Notes: a model not told the origin generated them from the letters alone. A stretch of DNA of 64,000 nt from Streptomyces sp. CB01635 (GCF_002803065.1 NZ_NNBL01000006.1:124001-188000), one strand, 5' to 3'; counted from the stretch's first letter, positions 9,069 to 18,042 are shown. Program-made: numbers and translations.

Positions 9069-10454
9069 TCAGATACCGATGCCGTTGCCGGCGGCGTCCG
9101 TGGCGTTCGTCAGGTAGCTCGGGGCGACCGAGGCGGCCACGCCCTGGACGCCCTGGACCGCGTTCCCGGCGAGCGGCTGCGCGTCGGCGCCGACCGTGCC
9201 GGTCAGGTTCTGCGCGAACGGCGAGACCTCACCGACGACCCCGCCCGCGAACGGCGTCACGTCGCCGACCACACCACCGGCGAACGGCGTCACGTCGCCC
9301 ACGACGCCCTGCGCCAGGTACTCCGCGCTGCCGCCGACGCCCTGCACGACCGGCTGCACCTGGTCGTACACGGCCTGCACGAGGGGCTGGACCGCGCCGA
9401 CGACCCCGCCCGCGAACGGCTGCACGTCGTCCGCGACGACCGACTGCGCGAAGGGCTGGACCTGGCCCACGACCCCGTCCGCGAACGGCGTGACGTGGCT
9501 GACGACGCCACCGGCGAACGGCGTCACGTCGCCGACCGCACCGCCCGCGAGCGAGCCGACGTCACCGACCGCCCGGCCGGCGACCGGGACCACGCCGTGC
9601 ACGGCGGTCGCGGCGATGGGGGGAAGCACCGCGGCGGAGGTCTCGTCGACGACGGGACCGGCGGCCGTGGTCACTCCGCCGATGGTGCCGGAGGCGGTGG
9701 CCGGGACGTTCTGGGCGTAGCCCGGGACCTGCGCCGCGGTCCCGTACGCCTGGGCGGCGATGCCCTGGACCTGGGTGGTGGCGCCCTGGACGTGGCCCTG
9801 CGCGCCGGTCACCGTGCGGTCGACGTCGGGGGCGAACGCTGACAGGGGGCCGAACAGGTAGTCGATCTCCTGCGTGGCGCCGTCCTGCACGGCTGCGGCC
9901 CGGGCGCCGGCGTTCTGCGCGACGGCGTCGGCCGACACGTTCGGGACCCCGGCGGTGCGGGCGTGGGCGGCGCGGGCGGCGGCGGTACGGGCGGTGTCGG
10001 CGGCGCCGGTGACGCCCTCGACGTAGGTCCGGGCCTGCTGCTTGGCGTGCGCGGCGGCGGCCTCGACCCGGGCGTCGGCGTGGCGGACCGCGCCCTGGGC
10101 CCCGGTGACGGCGGGACCGGCCTGGGGCGCGGCCTTGGCGGCGGTGCCGGAGACGGTTCCGGAGACGTTGGAGACCGCGCCGGACGCGGTCGTCCGGGTC
10201 TGGCCGGTCACGCCCGCCACGGTGTCCTGGGCCTTGCCGGTGACCGAGCCGACGGTGCCATGGGTGACGTCGTCGACGGTGCCCTGGACGTGGGAGACCG
10301 TGCCCTGGACGTCGGCGACCACGTCACCGGCCAGGTCCGGGACCGCCAGGGAGTGGGCGGGCATTTCGTCGGCGCTGGCGACGGCGGAGCCGAGCGCCCA
10401 CGCACCGGAGACGCCGGCGGCTATCACGATGGAACGGCGGATGTTCTTGTTCAT
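9069..10454 (-). CDS. Secreted Ala/Val/Gly-rich protein with 11-residue tandem repeats
   Basis: A 461-residue protein of unknown function. The N-terminus MNKNIRRSIVIAAGVSGAWA... ending in ASA is a Sec signal peptide. The mature part is strongly biased to Ala, Val, Gly and Thr. Residues 307-417 are ten back-to-back units of about 11 residues on the pattern VGDVTPFAGGV; the fourth has one extra residue. The first half also repeats xxVQGTVxxV-like units. Hendecad periodicity suggests an extended right-handed coiled coil or surface-adsorbed helices, as in LEA or apolipoprotein-type proteins. There is no membrane anchor, LPxTG-type signal or catalytic motif. A second low-complexity secreted protein lies immediately upstream on the same strand. 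Confidence 0.8.
   Translation of the reverse strand: MNKNIRRSIVIAAGVSGAWALGSAVASADEMPAHSLAVPDLAGDVVADVQGTVSHVQGTVDDVTHGTVGSVTGKAQDTVAGVTGQTRTTASGAVSNVSGTVSGTAAKAAPQAGPAVTGAQGAVRHADARVEAAAAHAKQQARTYVEGVTGAADTARTAAARAAHARTAGVPNVSADAVAQNAGARAAAVQDGATQEIDYLFGPLSAFAPDVDRTVTGAQGHVQGATTQVQGIAAQAYGTAAQVPGYAQNVPATASGTIGGVTTAAGPVVDETSAAVLPPIAATAVHGVVPVAGRAVGDVGSLAGGAVGDVTPFAGGVVSHVTPFADGVVGQVQPFAQSVVADDVQPFAGGVVGAVQPLVQAVYDQVQPVVQGVGGSAEYLAQGVVGDVTPFAGGVVGDVTPFAGGVVGEVSPFAQNLTGTVGADAQPLAGNAVQGVQGVAASVAPSYLTNATDAAGNGIGI
9204..9536 (-). repeat. Ten in-frame ~33-bp repeats encoding an 11-residue unit
   Basis: Degenerate tandem array within the secreted-protein gene. The best-conserved copies encode VGDVTPFAGGV and two of these are adjacent near the C-terminal end of the array. 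The period is 33 bp throughout, except for one 36-bp unit. Confidence 0.8.
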
Positions 10455-10601
10455 GCTTGCGTCAGATCCTTCGAATTCTCATGTCCGGCCCCGCGCTGGA
10501 GGTCCAGCGGTGGGCCGGCGGCGTCCGGCCGGAGTGGTCCGGCCGGCGGGCAGACCTGTGCCGCCCCCGCGCGGCAGGTCACGTGCGGGGAACGGGCTGC
10601 C

Positions 10602-11576
10602 CTAGCCGGGGAATTCGGGGATGTCTCGGTGCCTGTCGCGGGTGGGGGCGGCGTGGGAGGACCCCGTCGCTCCGGGCAGCAGCCGGGCCGTCGCGCCGCT
10701 GCCGAACGCTGCCGCGGCGAGATCGGAGTGCCGCGTCGTGCTGCCGTCCCCCGCCGACTGACCTACCGCGCTGCCGCTCGGGAACGCGGGCGCGGGGGCG
10801 GGAGTCGGGCTGCCGGCCGCCTTTGTGGCCGGGGTTCGCGCGGGTACGACGTTGTCGCCTGCCGAGGCGAACACGTCGCCCACGGGCACGGCTGCTTCTC
10901 GCTTGCCGGGCCTTGCGCGGTCACTGTGCCCGGCGGCCGCATGGGCTCCGACGCCCGGAGCCGGTGCCGTGTGGGCGCCGTTCCCAGGCTGACCGGGGGC
11001 GCCGGGGGCGCCGATCTGCCCCGGGATGCCGGGCAGCCCCGGCATCGAGGGCGGACCCGGCAGGAACTGCGGCGGAGCCTCGGCGGCGAGCCCGCCGAGG
11101 ATCCCGACGGCGAACTCCCCCACTTCCCGGACCTCTTCCCGCACCGCTCCCTGGACCGTTCCCCGCACGTCGCGCACTCCTCGTACGACGGGTGCGGCGA
11201 CCTGAGTGCGGACCGGCTCGGTCACGTGGGTCCGGACGGGCTCGACCACGCGATCCCGGGTGGGCTCCACGGCTTGCTCCCGCACGGCCCCGACTGCTCG
11301 GGAACCGCCGGCGGGAGACGTGCGGTGCGCCGCCTGCGCGGGGACGGGTGTGTGAACCGGCGTCCGAGCGGTTGCGTGAACCGCCTGCTCGCCCGCCGCC
11401 TCCGTCGGCGGCAGAACTCCCTCCGCCGCATGCGCCCTTCCCCCGCACAGCAGGCCGAACACGATCAGTCCCCCCGCAAGGAACATCACCCGGAGCGCCA
11501 CGTTCAGCGCACGCCGCCCGGCCGCTGCGCGCACGACGCGCAGAGCGGCAACAGGCAGAGCGACCGGGGAAGTCAA
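10602..11576 (-). CDS. Secreted Pro/Ala-rich protein of unknown function
   Basis: No family recognised. Translation from TTG 11576 (GGGAGG 10 nt upstream) gives 324 residues. The basic n-region (RVVRAAAGRRALNVALRV) leads into a hydrophobic core, MFLAGGLIVFGLLCGG, and an AHA signal-peptidase site. ATG 11486 (294 residues) is the alternative start, but leaves no basic n-region. Residues about 85-150 contain Arg/Val/Glu-rich repeats (VVEPVRTHVTEPVRTQV) that look helical. The following part is Pro/Gly-rich (PGLPGIPGQIGAPGAPGQPG, collagen-like). Frames upstream of 11576 run antisense-free into the VWA gene in another register and are not coding. Probably an exported structural or surface protein. 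Confidence 0.6.
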   Translation of the reverse strand: MTSPVALPVAALRVVRAAAGRRALNVALRVMFLAGGLIVFGLLCGGRAHAAEGVLPPTEAAGEQAVHATARTPVHTPVPAQAAHRTSPAGGSRAVGAVREQAVEPTRDRVVEPVRTHVTEPVRTQVAAPVVRGVRDVRGTVQGAVREEVREVGEFAVGILGGLAAEAPPQFLPGPPSMPGLPGIPGQIGAPGAPGQPGNGAHTAPAPGVGAHAAAGHSDRARPGKREAAVPVGDVFASAGDNVVPARTPATKAAGSPTPAPAPAFPSGSAVGQSAGDGSTTRHSDLAAAAFGSGATARLLPGATGSSHAAPTRDRHRDIPEFPG

Positions 11577-11731
11577 GGCGGGGAACCCTCCCGTACGAGG
11601 GGCGCGGGGACGCGGGACGCGTGGGCGCGGGGATGAGAAGAGCCGCGCCGATCCTTGCACGGGACGCCCGAGGTTGCGCAAGCCCCCTGTTACCGATGGG
11701 TAGTCATGTCCTGATTTACGGCGTCCCGCAC

Positions 11732-12931
11732 CTACGACGCCCCGTTCGCCGGGTTCCCCGAGTCCGGTATCGGCAGCGGCCGCTTCTCGATCGCCGCCGC
11801 CATCACCTCCGGGAAAAGATCCGGCGTGCAGGCGAACGCCGGTGCTCCCGAGGCCGCGAGCGCCGCCGCGTGCTCCCTGTCGTACGCGGGTGCCCCTTCG
11901 TCGGACAGCGCGAGCAACGTGACGAACTGCACTCCTGACGACTTCATCGCGGCGACCCGCTTCAGCATCTCGTTCCGGATTCCCCCTTCGTAGAGGTCGC
12001 TGATGAGGACGACGACGGTCTCCGCGGGGCGCGTGATCTGCGACTGGCAGTACGCGAGCGCTCTGTTGATGTCGGTGCCGCCGCCGAGCTGCGTGCCGAA
12101 CAGGACGTCGACCGGGTCGTCGAGCTGGTCGGTGAGGTCGACGACGGCCGTGTCGAACACGACGAGCCTGGTGTTGATGGACCGCATCGAGGCCAGCACA
12201 GCGCCGAACACGGAGGCGTAGACGACCGAGGCAGCCATCGAACCCGACTGGTCGATGCAGAGGATGACCTCCTTCTTCACCGACTGGGACGCGCGGCCGT
12301 ATCCGATGAGCCGCTCGGGGACGACGGTGCGGTACTCCGGCAGGTAGTTCTTGAGGTTGGCCGCGATCGTGCGGTTCCAGTCGATGTCGTGGTGGCGGGG
12401 CCTGTTGATACGGGCGCTGCGGTCGAGCGCGCCGGTGAGCGTCGCGCGGGTCCGCGTGACGAGGCGCTTCTCCAGGTCCTCGACGACCTTCCGCACGACG
12501 GCGCGAGCCGTCTCCTTCGTCGTCTCCGGCATCGCCTTGTTGAGGGAGAGCAGCGTGCCGACGAGGTGCACGTCGGCGTCGACCGCTTCCAGCATCTCCG
12601 GTTCGAGCAGGAGCGCGGACAGGCCCAGGCGGTCGATGGCGTCTCGCTGCATGACCTGGACGACGGAGGAAGGGAAGTACGTCCGGATGTCGCCGAGCCA
12701 GCGCGCCACGGACGGCGCGGACGCCCCGAGGCCGGCCGAGCGGTGACGCCCCCGCTCGGCCTTGCCACCTCCCCCGTAGAGCGCGGTCAGGGCGCCGTCC
12801 ATCGCCGCGTCCTGGCCGCCGAGCGCGCATCCGGTGCCGTCCGCCTCGTCCCCGCCTAGCACGAGCCGCCAGCGCCGCATCCGCTCGCCCCGGGCTCCCC
12901 CGCTGAGCTCGTCCACCTGGTCGACCGCCAT
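11732..12931 (-). CDS. VWA-domain protein of the MoxR/DUF5682/VWA cluster (YehP-like)
   Basis: A 399-residue protein. The C-terminal von Willebrand factor A domain (about residues 220-390) carries an intact MIDAS, DQSGSM at 227-232, with a downstream TDIN supplying the Thr and an Asp in VLISDLYEGG. VWA domains with an intact MIDAS bind a divalent metal and partner proteins. Paired with MoxR ATPases they act as ATP-driven metal or protein remodelling chaperones. The N-terminal 200 residues are helical and specific to this family. Its start overlaps the DUF5682 stop by one base (TGATG), so it is translated last in the MoxR-DUF5682-VWA operon. Substrate unknown. Confidence 0.85.
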   Translation of the reverse strand: MAVDQVDELSGGARGERMRRWRLVLGGDEADGTGCALGGQDAAMDGALTALYGGGGKAERGRHRSAGLGASAPSVARWLGDIRTYFPSSVVQVMQRDAIDRLGLSALLLEPEMLEAVDADVHLVGTLLSLNKAMPETTKETARAVVRKVVEDLEKRLVTRTRATLTGALDRSARINRPRHHDIDWNRTIAANLKNYLPEYRTVVPERLIGYGRASQSVKKEVILCIDQSGSMAASVVYASVFGAVLASMRSINTRLVVFDTAVVDLTDQLDDPVDVLFGTQLGGGTDINRALAYCQSQITRPAETVVVLISDLYEGGIRNEMLKRVAAMKSSGVQFVTLLALSDEGAPAYDREHAAALAASGAPAFACTPDLFPEVMAAAIEKRPLPIPDSGNPANGAS

Positions 12932-15321
12932 CAGGCCACCCCCACAAGGTCGTTGTCACCCCGGCCGGAACCGGTTCCCGAGTCAGATCCGGCGTCGGCG
13001 TCGTCCGTCCCGAGCAGCAGCCGCAGCACCGGCAGCACCGCGTCCGCGCGCACCTGGTCGAGGCCGGGCGCGAACCCCGGCGGCGCCGTCCCCACCGCCG
13101 CCGTGGGGCCCGCCCCCGAGGGCCCGCGCCGCACCAGCTCCCCCAGCGTGCGTCGCACACCGGATTCGTAGGCGGAGAACGTACGGCGCAGCAGCGGCAG
13201 TACGTCCGTGAACGCGTCAGCGGACACTCCCGTCAGCCAGTCGTCGACGAGCGCGAGCAGTCGCTCGTCGTGTACGAGGAGCAGCCCGCCGCCGGATCCG
13301 CCGCCCACGAACCCCTCGATCCACGCGGCGGCCTCGGCGGGCCCGGTGCCGGGCGAGAGGGCGAGCCCCATCAGCCGCGCGGCCTCGCCCTCGGCCAGCT
13401 GTCCGTCGTCGAGGAGCAGCCGCGCGCACCGCCCCCGGATCACGCCGGCCACACTGTCGCGTACGGCGAGGACCCGCAGCACGGAGTGCCAGCGGCCTCT
13501 GGGTCCGGCCGTCCCGTCGTCCTCCAGGAGCCCCACAGCCGCGTGCACCGCGTCCACATGGCCGCGCATCTCGGCCGCGGCGTCCCCGTCGAGCCCCGCG
13601 CACGCGGGCGGCAGGCCCACGAAGACGCGCTCGGCGAGACCGGCCGCCACCTCGCTCAGCGCCTGGGTGTCCGTCCCTCGCACATCGCCGTAGCGCAGGG
13701 AGCGGACGAGGGCGGGCAGGGCCTGGGCGAGATGGCCGACGTCCGCGTCCATCGCGGCGCGGTCGGCCAGCACACGCATCACCACCGGGAGCGCATCCGG
13801 CAGTTCGGCGAGGAGGCAGCGCTCCGCGAGGGCGGTGACGTCGGCGAGGGCCGGCGCGCCGATCGCGTCCGCCTCGGCTCTGGCGGTGGCCGCCGAGAGC
13901 ACGGTCGTCCCCCAGACCCCCGCCTCGGCGACGCGCACGGACAGCTCGGGCTCCCAGCGCAGCCGCCAGGTCTCCCGGAACGTGCCCGTGGAGGCGCGCA
14001 TGGACCGTGCCGGTTCGCCCCAGCCGACGTCGAGGAGGCGGAGCCGGTGCAGGAGCCGGCTGCGCGCCGCGTCGGTCTCCCGGCGCAGGTCGAGCTCCAA
14101 CTCCCGCTCCAAAGCCTCCGGTTTGAGTCGCAGGGAGCGCTGCAGCCGCGTGAGGTCGCGTTGCAGCGGCACGGCGGGCGCCGCGTCCGGGACCTCGCCG
14201 AGTACGTCCCCGACGACGAGCCTGTCGTGGACGAGCGACAGCGGTACGTCCGATCCCTCGCACATCACGGCGCGGACCGCGTCCGTCGTCTCGGACAGCC
14301 CGGCCAGCGGACGGCCCCGCATCGCGGCGAGCGTCTCGGCGAGCCGCACCGCCTCGATGACGTGCGCCGACGACACGATCCTGTCCTCGTCCCTGAACAG
14401 CCCGGCGACCTTGGTCATCCAGCGTTCGACGGGCCGGTCCGGGGCGCTGAACAGATGCCCGTACCAGCCGGGCGAGTCGATACCCGCTCCGTATCCGCCG
14501 GCCCGGGCGAGCCGGCGGTGCGTCCAGGGCACCCAGGTCATGTCGACCTTGGCCTTGGGCAGCCCCTTGAGGACGGCCCGGTCGGCGGCGACCGTGGTCT
14601 TCGTGCGCAGCGCGGGAACGTGCCAGGCGCCGCACACCACCGCGACACCGTCCCCGAACTCCTTCTGTGCGGTGCGCAGTTGAAGGCGCATACAGGCCTC
14701 CCGCGCGAGGTCCCGATCGTGCCCGCCGTCGCCGTACTCCTCCCGCAGCGCCCCCATCGCCTCGCCGAGCGCCTCGAACGGCGCGAACGCGTCCCCCGAC
14801 GCGCCCCGGTGCTCGATGACGTCCTCCCACCAGCGCTCCGGGTCGTCGTGCCCCGCGGTCTCGGCGAGTACGGCGAGCGGATCGACGCGCATCGCCTCCC
14901 TGGAATCCTCCTCGCCCTGCTCCCCGCCCTCGCCCTGCCCCCCGTCCCCCTCGGGGTCGTCCGGCGTCGCGCCCTGGTCGCGCAGGGCCAGGCTGTGCGC
15001 CGCCGGCAGGTCGATGAAGCGGACCGGCACGTCCCTCTCCAGAGCCCACCGGATCGCGACCCACTCCGGGGAGAACTCGGCCAGCGGCCAGAACGCAGAG
15101 CGCCCCGGCTCGTCCACGACATGCGCCAGCAGCGCGACCGGCGGCACCATGCCCTCGTCGGCGGCGAGCGCCACCAGGGCGTCCGCCTCGGGCGGCCCCT
15201 CGACCAGGACCACACTCGGACCCGCCGCGTCGAGCGCGGCCCGGACAGCCCTGGCCGAACCGGGGCCGTGGTGACGCACCCCGAGCAGCAGCGGTCCCTG
15301 CCCCCTCCCCCGCTCGCTCAT
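12931..15321 (-). CDS. DUF5682 family protein (YehM-like)
   Basis: A 796-residue cytoplasmic protein with no signal peptide or membrane segment. ATG 15321 is preferred over an upstream in-frame start because GAGGTG lies 6 nt before it and it forms an ATGA overlap with the MoxR stop. The N-terminus has the family signature LLLGVRHHGPGSARAVRAAL, then VVLVEGPPEAD. The GxxHxGP plus Glu pattern recalls the TraB/Tiki/ChaN-type hydrolase fold, a resemblance I infer by eye only. An acidic low-complexity insert (around GQGEGGEQGEEDSREA) follows. The rest is helical and Leu/Arg-rich. The biochemical activity is not established; its constant partners are the MoxR ATPase and VWA protein on either side. 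Confidence 0.85.
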   Translation of the reverse strand: MSERGRGQGPLLLGVRHHGPGSARAVRAALDAAGPSVVLVEGPPEADALVALAADEGMVPPVALLAHVVDEPGRSAFWPLAEFSPEWVAIRWALERDVPVRFIDLPAAHSLALRDQGATPDDPEGDGGQGEGGEQGEEDSREAMRVDPLAVLAETAGHDDPERWWEDVIEHRGASGDAFAPFEALGEAMGALREEYGDGGHDRDLAREACMRLQLRTAQKEFGDGVAVVCGAWHVPALRTKTTVAADRAVLKGLPKAKVDMTWVPWTHRRLARAGGYGAGIDSPGWYGHLFSAPDRPVERWMTKVAGLFRDEDRIVSSAHVIEAVRLAETLAAMRGRPLAGLSETTDAVRAVMCEGSDVPLSLVHDRLVVGDVLGEVPDAAPAVPLQRDLTRLQRSLRLKPEALERELELDLRRETDAARSRLLHRLRLLDVGWGEPARSMRASTGTFRETWRLRWEPELSVRVAEAGVWGTTVLSAATARAEADAIGAPALADVTALAERCLLAELPDALPVVMRVLADRAAMDADVGHLAQALPALVRSLRYGDVRGTDTQALSEVAAGLAERVFVGLPPACAGLDGDAAAEMRGHVDAVHAAVGLLEDDGTAGPRGRWHSVLRVLAVRDSVAGVIRGRCARLLLDDGQLAEGEAARLMGLALSPGTGPAEAAAWIEGFVGGGSGGGLLLVHDERLLALVDDWLTGVSADAFTDVLPLLRRTFSAYESGVRRTLGELVRRGPSGAGPTAAVGTAPPGFAPGLDQVRADAVLPVLRLLLGTDDADAGSDSGTGSGRGDNDLVGVA

Positions 15322-16457
15322 ACGCTCACCTCGCGGCACGCGCGGTAGAAGTCCTTCCAGCCGTCCCGCTCGCGGACCACGGCCTCCAGGTACTCCTGCC
15401 AGATCACCCGGTCCGCGGCCGGGTCACGGACGACGGCCCCGAGGATGCCCGCCGCGACGTCGGACGGCCGCAGCACCCCGTCCCCGAAGTGGGCGGCCAG
15501 CGCGAGCCCGCTCGTCACGACCGAGATCGCCTCGGCCGTGGACAGCGTGCCGCTCGGCGACTTCAGCTTCGTACGCCCGTCCTCGGTGACGCCGCTCCGC
15601 AGCTCCCGGAAGACCGTGACGATGCGGCGGATCTCATCGGTGCCGTCCGGAGCGGCCGGCAGGTCGAGGGAACGGCCGATCTGGTCGACGCGGCGCGAGA
15701 CGATGTCGACCTCCGCCTCAGCGCTCTCCGGCAGCGGGAGCACGACGGTGTTGAAGCGGCGGCGCAGCGCGCTCGACAGGTCGTTGACCCCCCGGTCCCG
15801 GTCGTTCGCCGTGGCGATCAGGTTGAAGCCCCTGACGGCCTGCACCTCCTGGCCCAACTCCGGTATCGGCAGCGTCTTTTCCGACAGGATCGTGATCAGC
15901 GTGTCCTGCACCTCGGCCGGGATGCGGGTCAGCTCCTCGACCCGGGCCGTCATGCCCTCGGACATGGCGCGCATGACGGGGCTGGGCACGAGGGCGTCCC
16001 GGCTCGGGCCGTGCGCGAGAAGTCGCGCGTAGTTCCACCCGTAGCGGATCGCCTCCTCGGGGGTGCCCGCCGTGCCCTGCACGAGCAGCGTCGAGTCGCC
16101 GCTGACGGCGGCCGTGAGATGCTCGGAGACCCAGGTCTTCGCGGTGCCCGGCACACCGAGCAGCAGCAGGGCGCGATCGGTGGCGAGCGTGGTGACGGCG
16201 ACCTCGACGATGCGGCGCGGCCCCACGTACTTCGGCGTGATGACGGTCCCGTCGGGCAGCGTCCCGCCGAGCAGATACGTGGCGACGGCCCACGGCGAGA
16301 GGCGCCAGCGCTCCGGGCGCGGCCGGTCGTCCTGCGCGGCCAGTGCCGCGAGTTCGGCGGCGAAGGCGTCTTCGGCATGCGGCCGCAGCGCCTGTGCGGC
16401 GCCCCGGTCCCCCGCGGACGCGGCGCTCTTCTCGGTCGGTTCGACGGACACGGTCAT
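15318..16457 (-). CDS. MoxR-type AAA+ ATPase (YehL-like)
   Basis: A 379-residue AAA+ ATPase. Walker A is GVPGTAKT (101-108). The Walker-B-like acidic stretch is VEELTRIP, a sensor-1-type segment is NLIATANDRDRGVNDLSSAL, and an arginine-finger region is SALRRRF. This is the MoxR clade, whose members act with VWA partners as chaperones for metal insertion or complex remodelling. First gene of the operon; its stop overlaps the DUF5682 start (ATGA). The ribosome-binding site GAGGGGG lies 6-7 nt before ATG 16457. The promoter is probably the minus-strand TTGTCAGTG element at 16549-16557. Confidence 0.92.
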   Translation of the reverse strand: MTVSVEPTEKSAASAGDRGAAQALRPHAEDAFAAELAALAAQDDRPRPERWRLSPWAVATYLLGGTLPDGTVITPKYVGPRRIVEVAVTTLATDRALLLLGVPGTAKTWVSEHLTAAVSGDSTLLVQGTAGTPEEAIRYGWNYARLLAHGPSRDALVPSPVMRAMSEGMTARVEELTRIPAEVQDTLITILSEKTLPIPELGQEVQAVRGFNLIATANDRDRGVNDLSSALRRRFNTVVLPLPESAEAEVDIVSRRVDQIGRSLDLPAAPDGTDEIRRIVTVFRELRSGVTEDGRTKLKSPSGTLSTAEAISVVTSGLALAAHFGDGVLRPSDVAAGILGAVVRDPAADRVIWQEYLEAVVRERDGWKDFYRACREVSV

Positions 16458-16534
16458 GGCGATCCCCCTCGATTTCGGCCGGGCTCGGCCGGCACGTCCG
16501 GCACGTCCCGAGCACTCGGCCGGGATGTGACTCC

Positions 16535-16557
16535 ACCGTGCACCACGCCACTGACAA
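16535..16557 (-). promoter_or_regulatory. Predicted DNA-damage (PafBC-type) promoter of the MoxR operon
   Basis: On the minus strand TTGTCAGTG (16557-16549) is followed, after exactly 8 bp, by CACGGT (16540-16535). The known RecA-independent damage promoter is TTGTCRGTG-N8-TAnnnT. The -35-like part matches fully; the -10 differs at its first base. Transcription would start near 16528, about 70 nt before the MoxR ATG. Confidence 0.55.
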
Positions 16558-16618
16558 TCACCGGCCGCACGCCGCTGACCTGTGCGAACAACCGCGCCAC
16601 GGCCGATTGTCAGTGGCG
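16546..16618. repeat. 14-bp perfect inverted repeat spanning two divergent promoters
   Basis: CGCCACTGACAATC (16546-16559) and its exact complement (16605-16618) are separated by 45 bp. Each arm contains one outward-facing TTGTCAGTG element. The symmetry is that of two divergent promoters, rather than a hairpin terminator. Confidence 0.85.
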
Positions 16619-16629
16619 GGACCTACCTT
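16607..16629 (+). promoter_or_regulatory. Predicted DNA-damage (PafBC-type) promoter of the SWIM operon
   Basis: TTGTCAGTG (16607-16615), an 8-bp spacer GCGGGACC, then TACCTT (16624-16629): an exact match to the RecA-independent promoter TTGTCRGTG-N8-TAnnnT. The ATG at 16636 is 7 nt past the -10 box, so the transcript should start at or next to the start codon. That fits the absence of a ribosome-binding site. Confidence 0.75.
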
Positions 16630-16635
16630 CGAGAC

Positions 16636-18042
16636 ATGACTCAGCAGGGGGTGCGCTGGACGGCGGACCAGGTGCTGGCACTGGCGCCTGACGCCCCGTC
16701 ACGCAAGGCGGGAAGCAAACTCGGCGTCGCCGGACCTTGGTCGGAGGCGGGAAGTTCGGGCGAAGGGTTGGTGTGGGGGCTCTGCAAGGGCAGTGGCAGC
16801 AAGCCGTATCAGACGGTCGTGGATGTCGCGGACGCGGCGGGCCCGGCCTACAAGTGCAGTTGTCCGAGCCGTAAGTTCCCGTGCAAGCACGCCCTCGGGC
16901 TCCTCCTCCTGTGGGCGGGGGCGGACGGCTCGGTGCCGGACGCGCAGACGCTTCCGGACTGGGCGGAGCAGTGGGCCGAAGGGCGCAGGAAGCGGGCGCA
17001 GACCAAGCGGGAGACGGATGCGGCCGGGGGCTCCGCCGCTGATCCCGAGGCCGCGCGCCGCAGGGCCGAGCGGCGCGCCGAGCGGGTCACGGCGGGCGCG
17101 AGCGAGCTGGAGCAGCGGCTCGCGGACCTGCTGCGCGGCGGCCTCGCCTCGGCCGAGCAGGCCGGTTACGGGATGTGGGAGGAGACCGCGGCCCGCATGG
17201 TGGATGCACAGGCGCCCGGACTGGCCGCGCGGGTAAGGGAGTTGGGGTCGATACCCGCGTCCGGCCCCGGCTGGCCGGTGCGGCTCCTGGAGGAATGCGC
17301 GCTGCTGCACCTCCTCGACAGCGGCTGGCTGCGCCGCGACCTGCTCCCCGCCGGACTCTCGGCGACGGTCCGCTCCCGCATCGGACTGCCGTCATCGGCG
17401 GAAGGGCGGCCCACCCGGGACCGATGGCTGGTCCTGGCGCAGTACGACCGGGCCGACAGCCGGCTCACGACACGCCGGACATGGCTGTACGGGACGGAGT
17501 CCGGCCACACCGCGCTCCTCCTCTCCTACGGGGCGGCGGGCCGCGCCCCGGCGCTCTCACTGCCGGTCGGCCTCGCACTGGACGCCGAGCTCTGTGCGTA
17601 CGCGGGCGACGGGCAGCTCCGCGCCGACCTGGGCGAGCAGTTCACGGCACCCGCCCCAAGTCCCGTGCGGCCCAAGGGGGCAGGTGTGGCGGAGGCGGCG
17701 GCTCGGTACGGGGACGCGCTGGGCCGCGACCCATGGCTGGAGTCGTGGCCGGTGACGCTGAGTCGGGTCATACCCACGCCGGATGGGGCGAGCGGCAGCG
17801 GTAGCGGCTGGCAACTGGCTGACGCGGACGACGACTTGGCACGACCCCGTCCGGCGCGACCGGCCTCGGAGCGGCTGGCGCTCCCGATCACGCCGCAGGC
17901 CGCTTCGAGCCCCGGGCTGTGGCGGCTGGCGGCGCTGTCGGGCGGAGCCCCCGTCACCGTCTTCGGCGAATGCGGCCACCGGGGCTTCACCCCTCTCACG
18001 GCCTGGCCCGAAGGCCCGGGAGAAGCGGTGGCGCTGTGCTGA
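16636..18042 (+). CDS. SWIM zinc-finger domain protein (YehQ-like)
   Basis: A 468-residue protein with a SWIM zinc finger, C74-x-C76...C83-x-H85 (YKCSCPSRKFPCKHALGLLL). SWIM domains bind zinc and mediate DNA or protein contacts. The remainder, with a charged coiled segment (about 105-160) and a Trp/Leu-rich C-terminal half, is specific to SWIM proteins that accompany MoxR/VWA clusters. ATG 16636 is chosen because the predicted -10 box ends 6 nt upstream, implying a leaderless mRNA. The in-frame GTG at 16582 would lie upstream of that promoter. DUF5691 follows 62 bp downstream and is probably co-transcribed. Divergent from the MoxR operon. Confidence 0.87.
   Translation: MTQQGVRWTADQVLALAPDAPSRKAGSKLGVAGPWSEAGSSGEGLVWGLCKGSGSKPYQTVVDVADAAGPAYKCSCPSRKFPCKHALGLLLLWAGADGSVPDAQTLPDWAEQWAEGRRKRAQTKRETDAAGGSAADPEAARRRAERRAERVTAGASELEQRLADLLRGGLASAEQAGYGMWEETAARMVDAQAPGLAARVRELGSIPASGPGWPVRLLEECALLHLLDSGWLRRDLLPAGLSATVRSRIGLPSSAEGRPTRDRWLVLAQYDRADSRLTTRRTWLYGTESGHTALLLSYGAAGRAPALSLPVGLALDAELCAYAGDGQLRADLGEQFTAPAPSPVRPKGAGVAEAAARYGDALGRDPWLESWPVTLSRVIPTPDGASGSGSGWQLADADDDLARPRPARPASERLALPITPQAASSPGLWRLAALSGGAPVTVFGECGHRGFTPLTAWPEGPGEAVALC

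Noticed and set aside
11577..13160. Upstream extension of the secreted Pro/Ala-rich gene (852 codons in all)
   Set aside because: The extension overlaps the VWA gene in another register and the DUF5682 end. Signal-peptide features place the start at 11576 or 11486.
13270..15348. A 692-codon plus-strand frame over the DUF5682 gene
   Set aside because: Antisense to a gene that is translationally coupled on both sides. Composition is Arg/Gly/Asp-biased with no recognisable domain.
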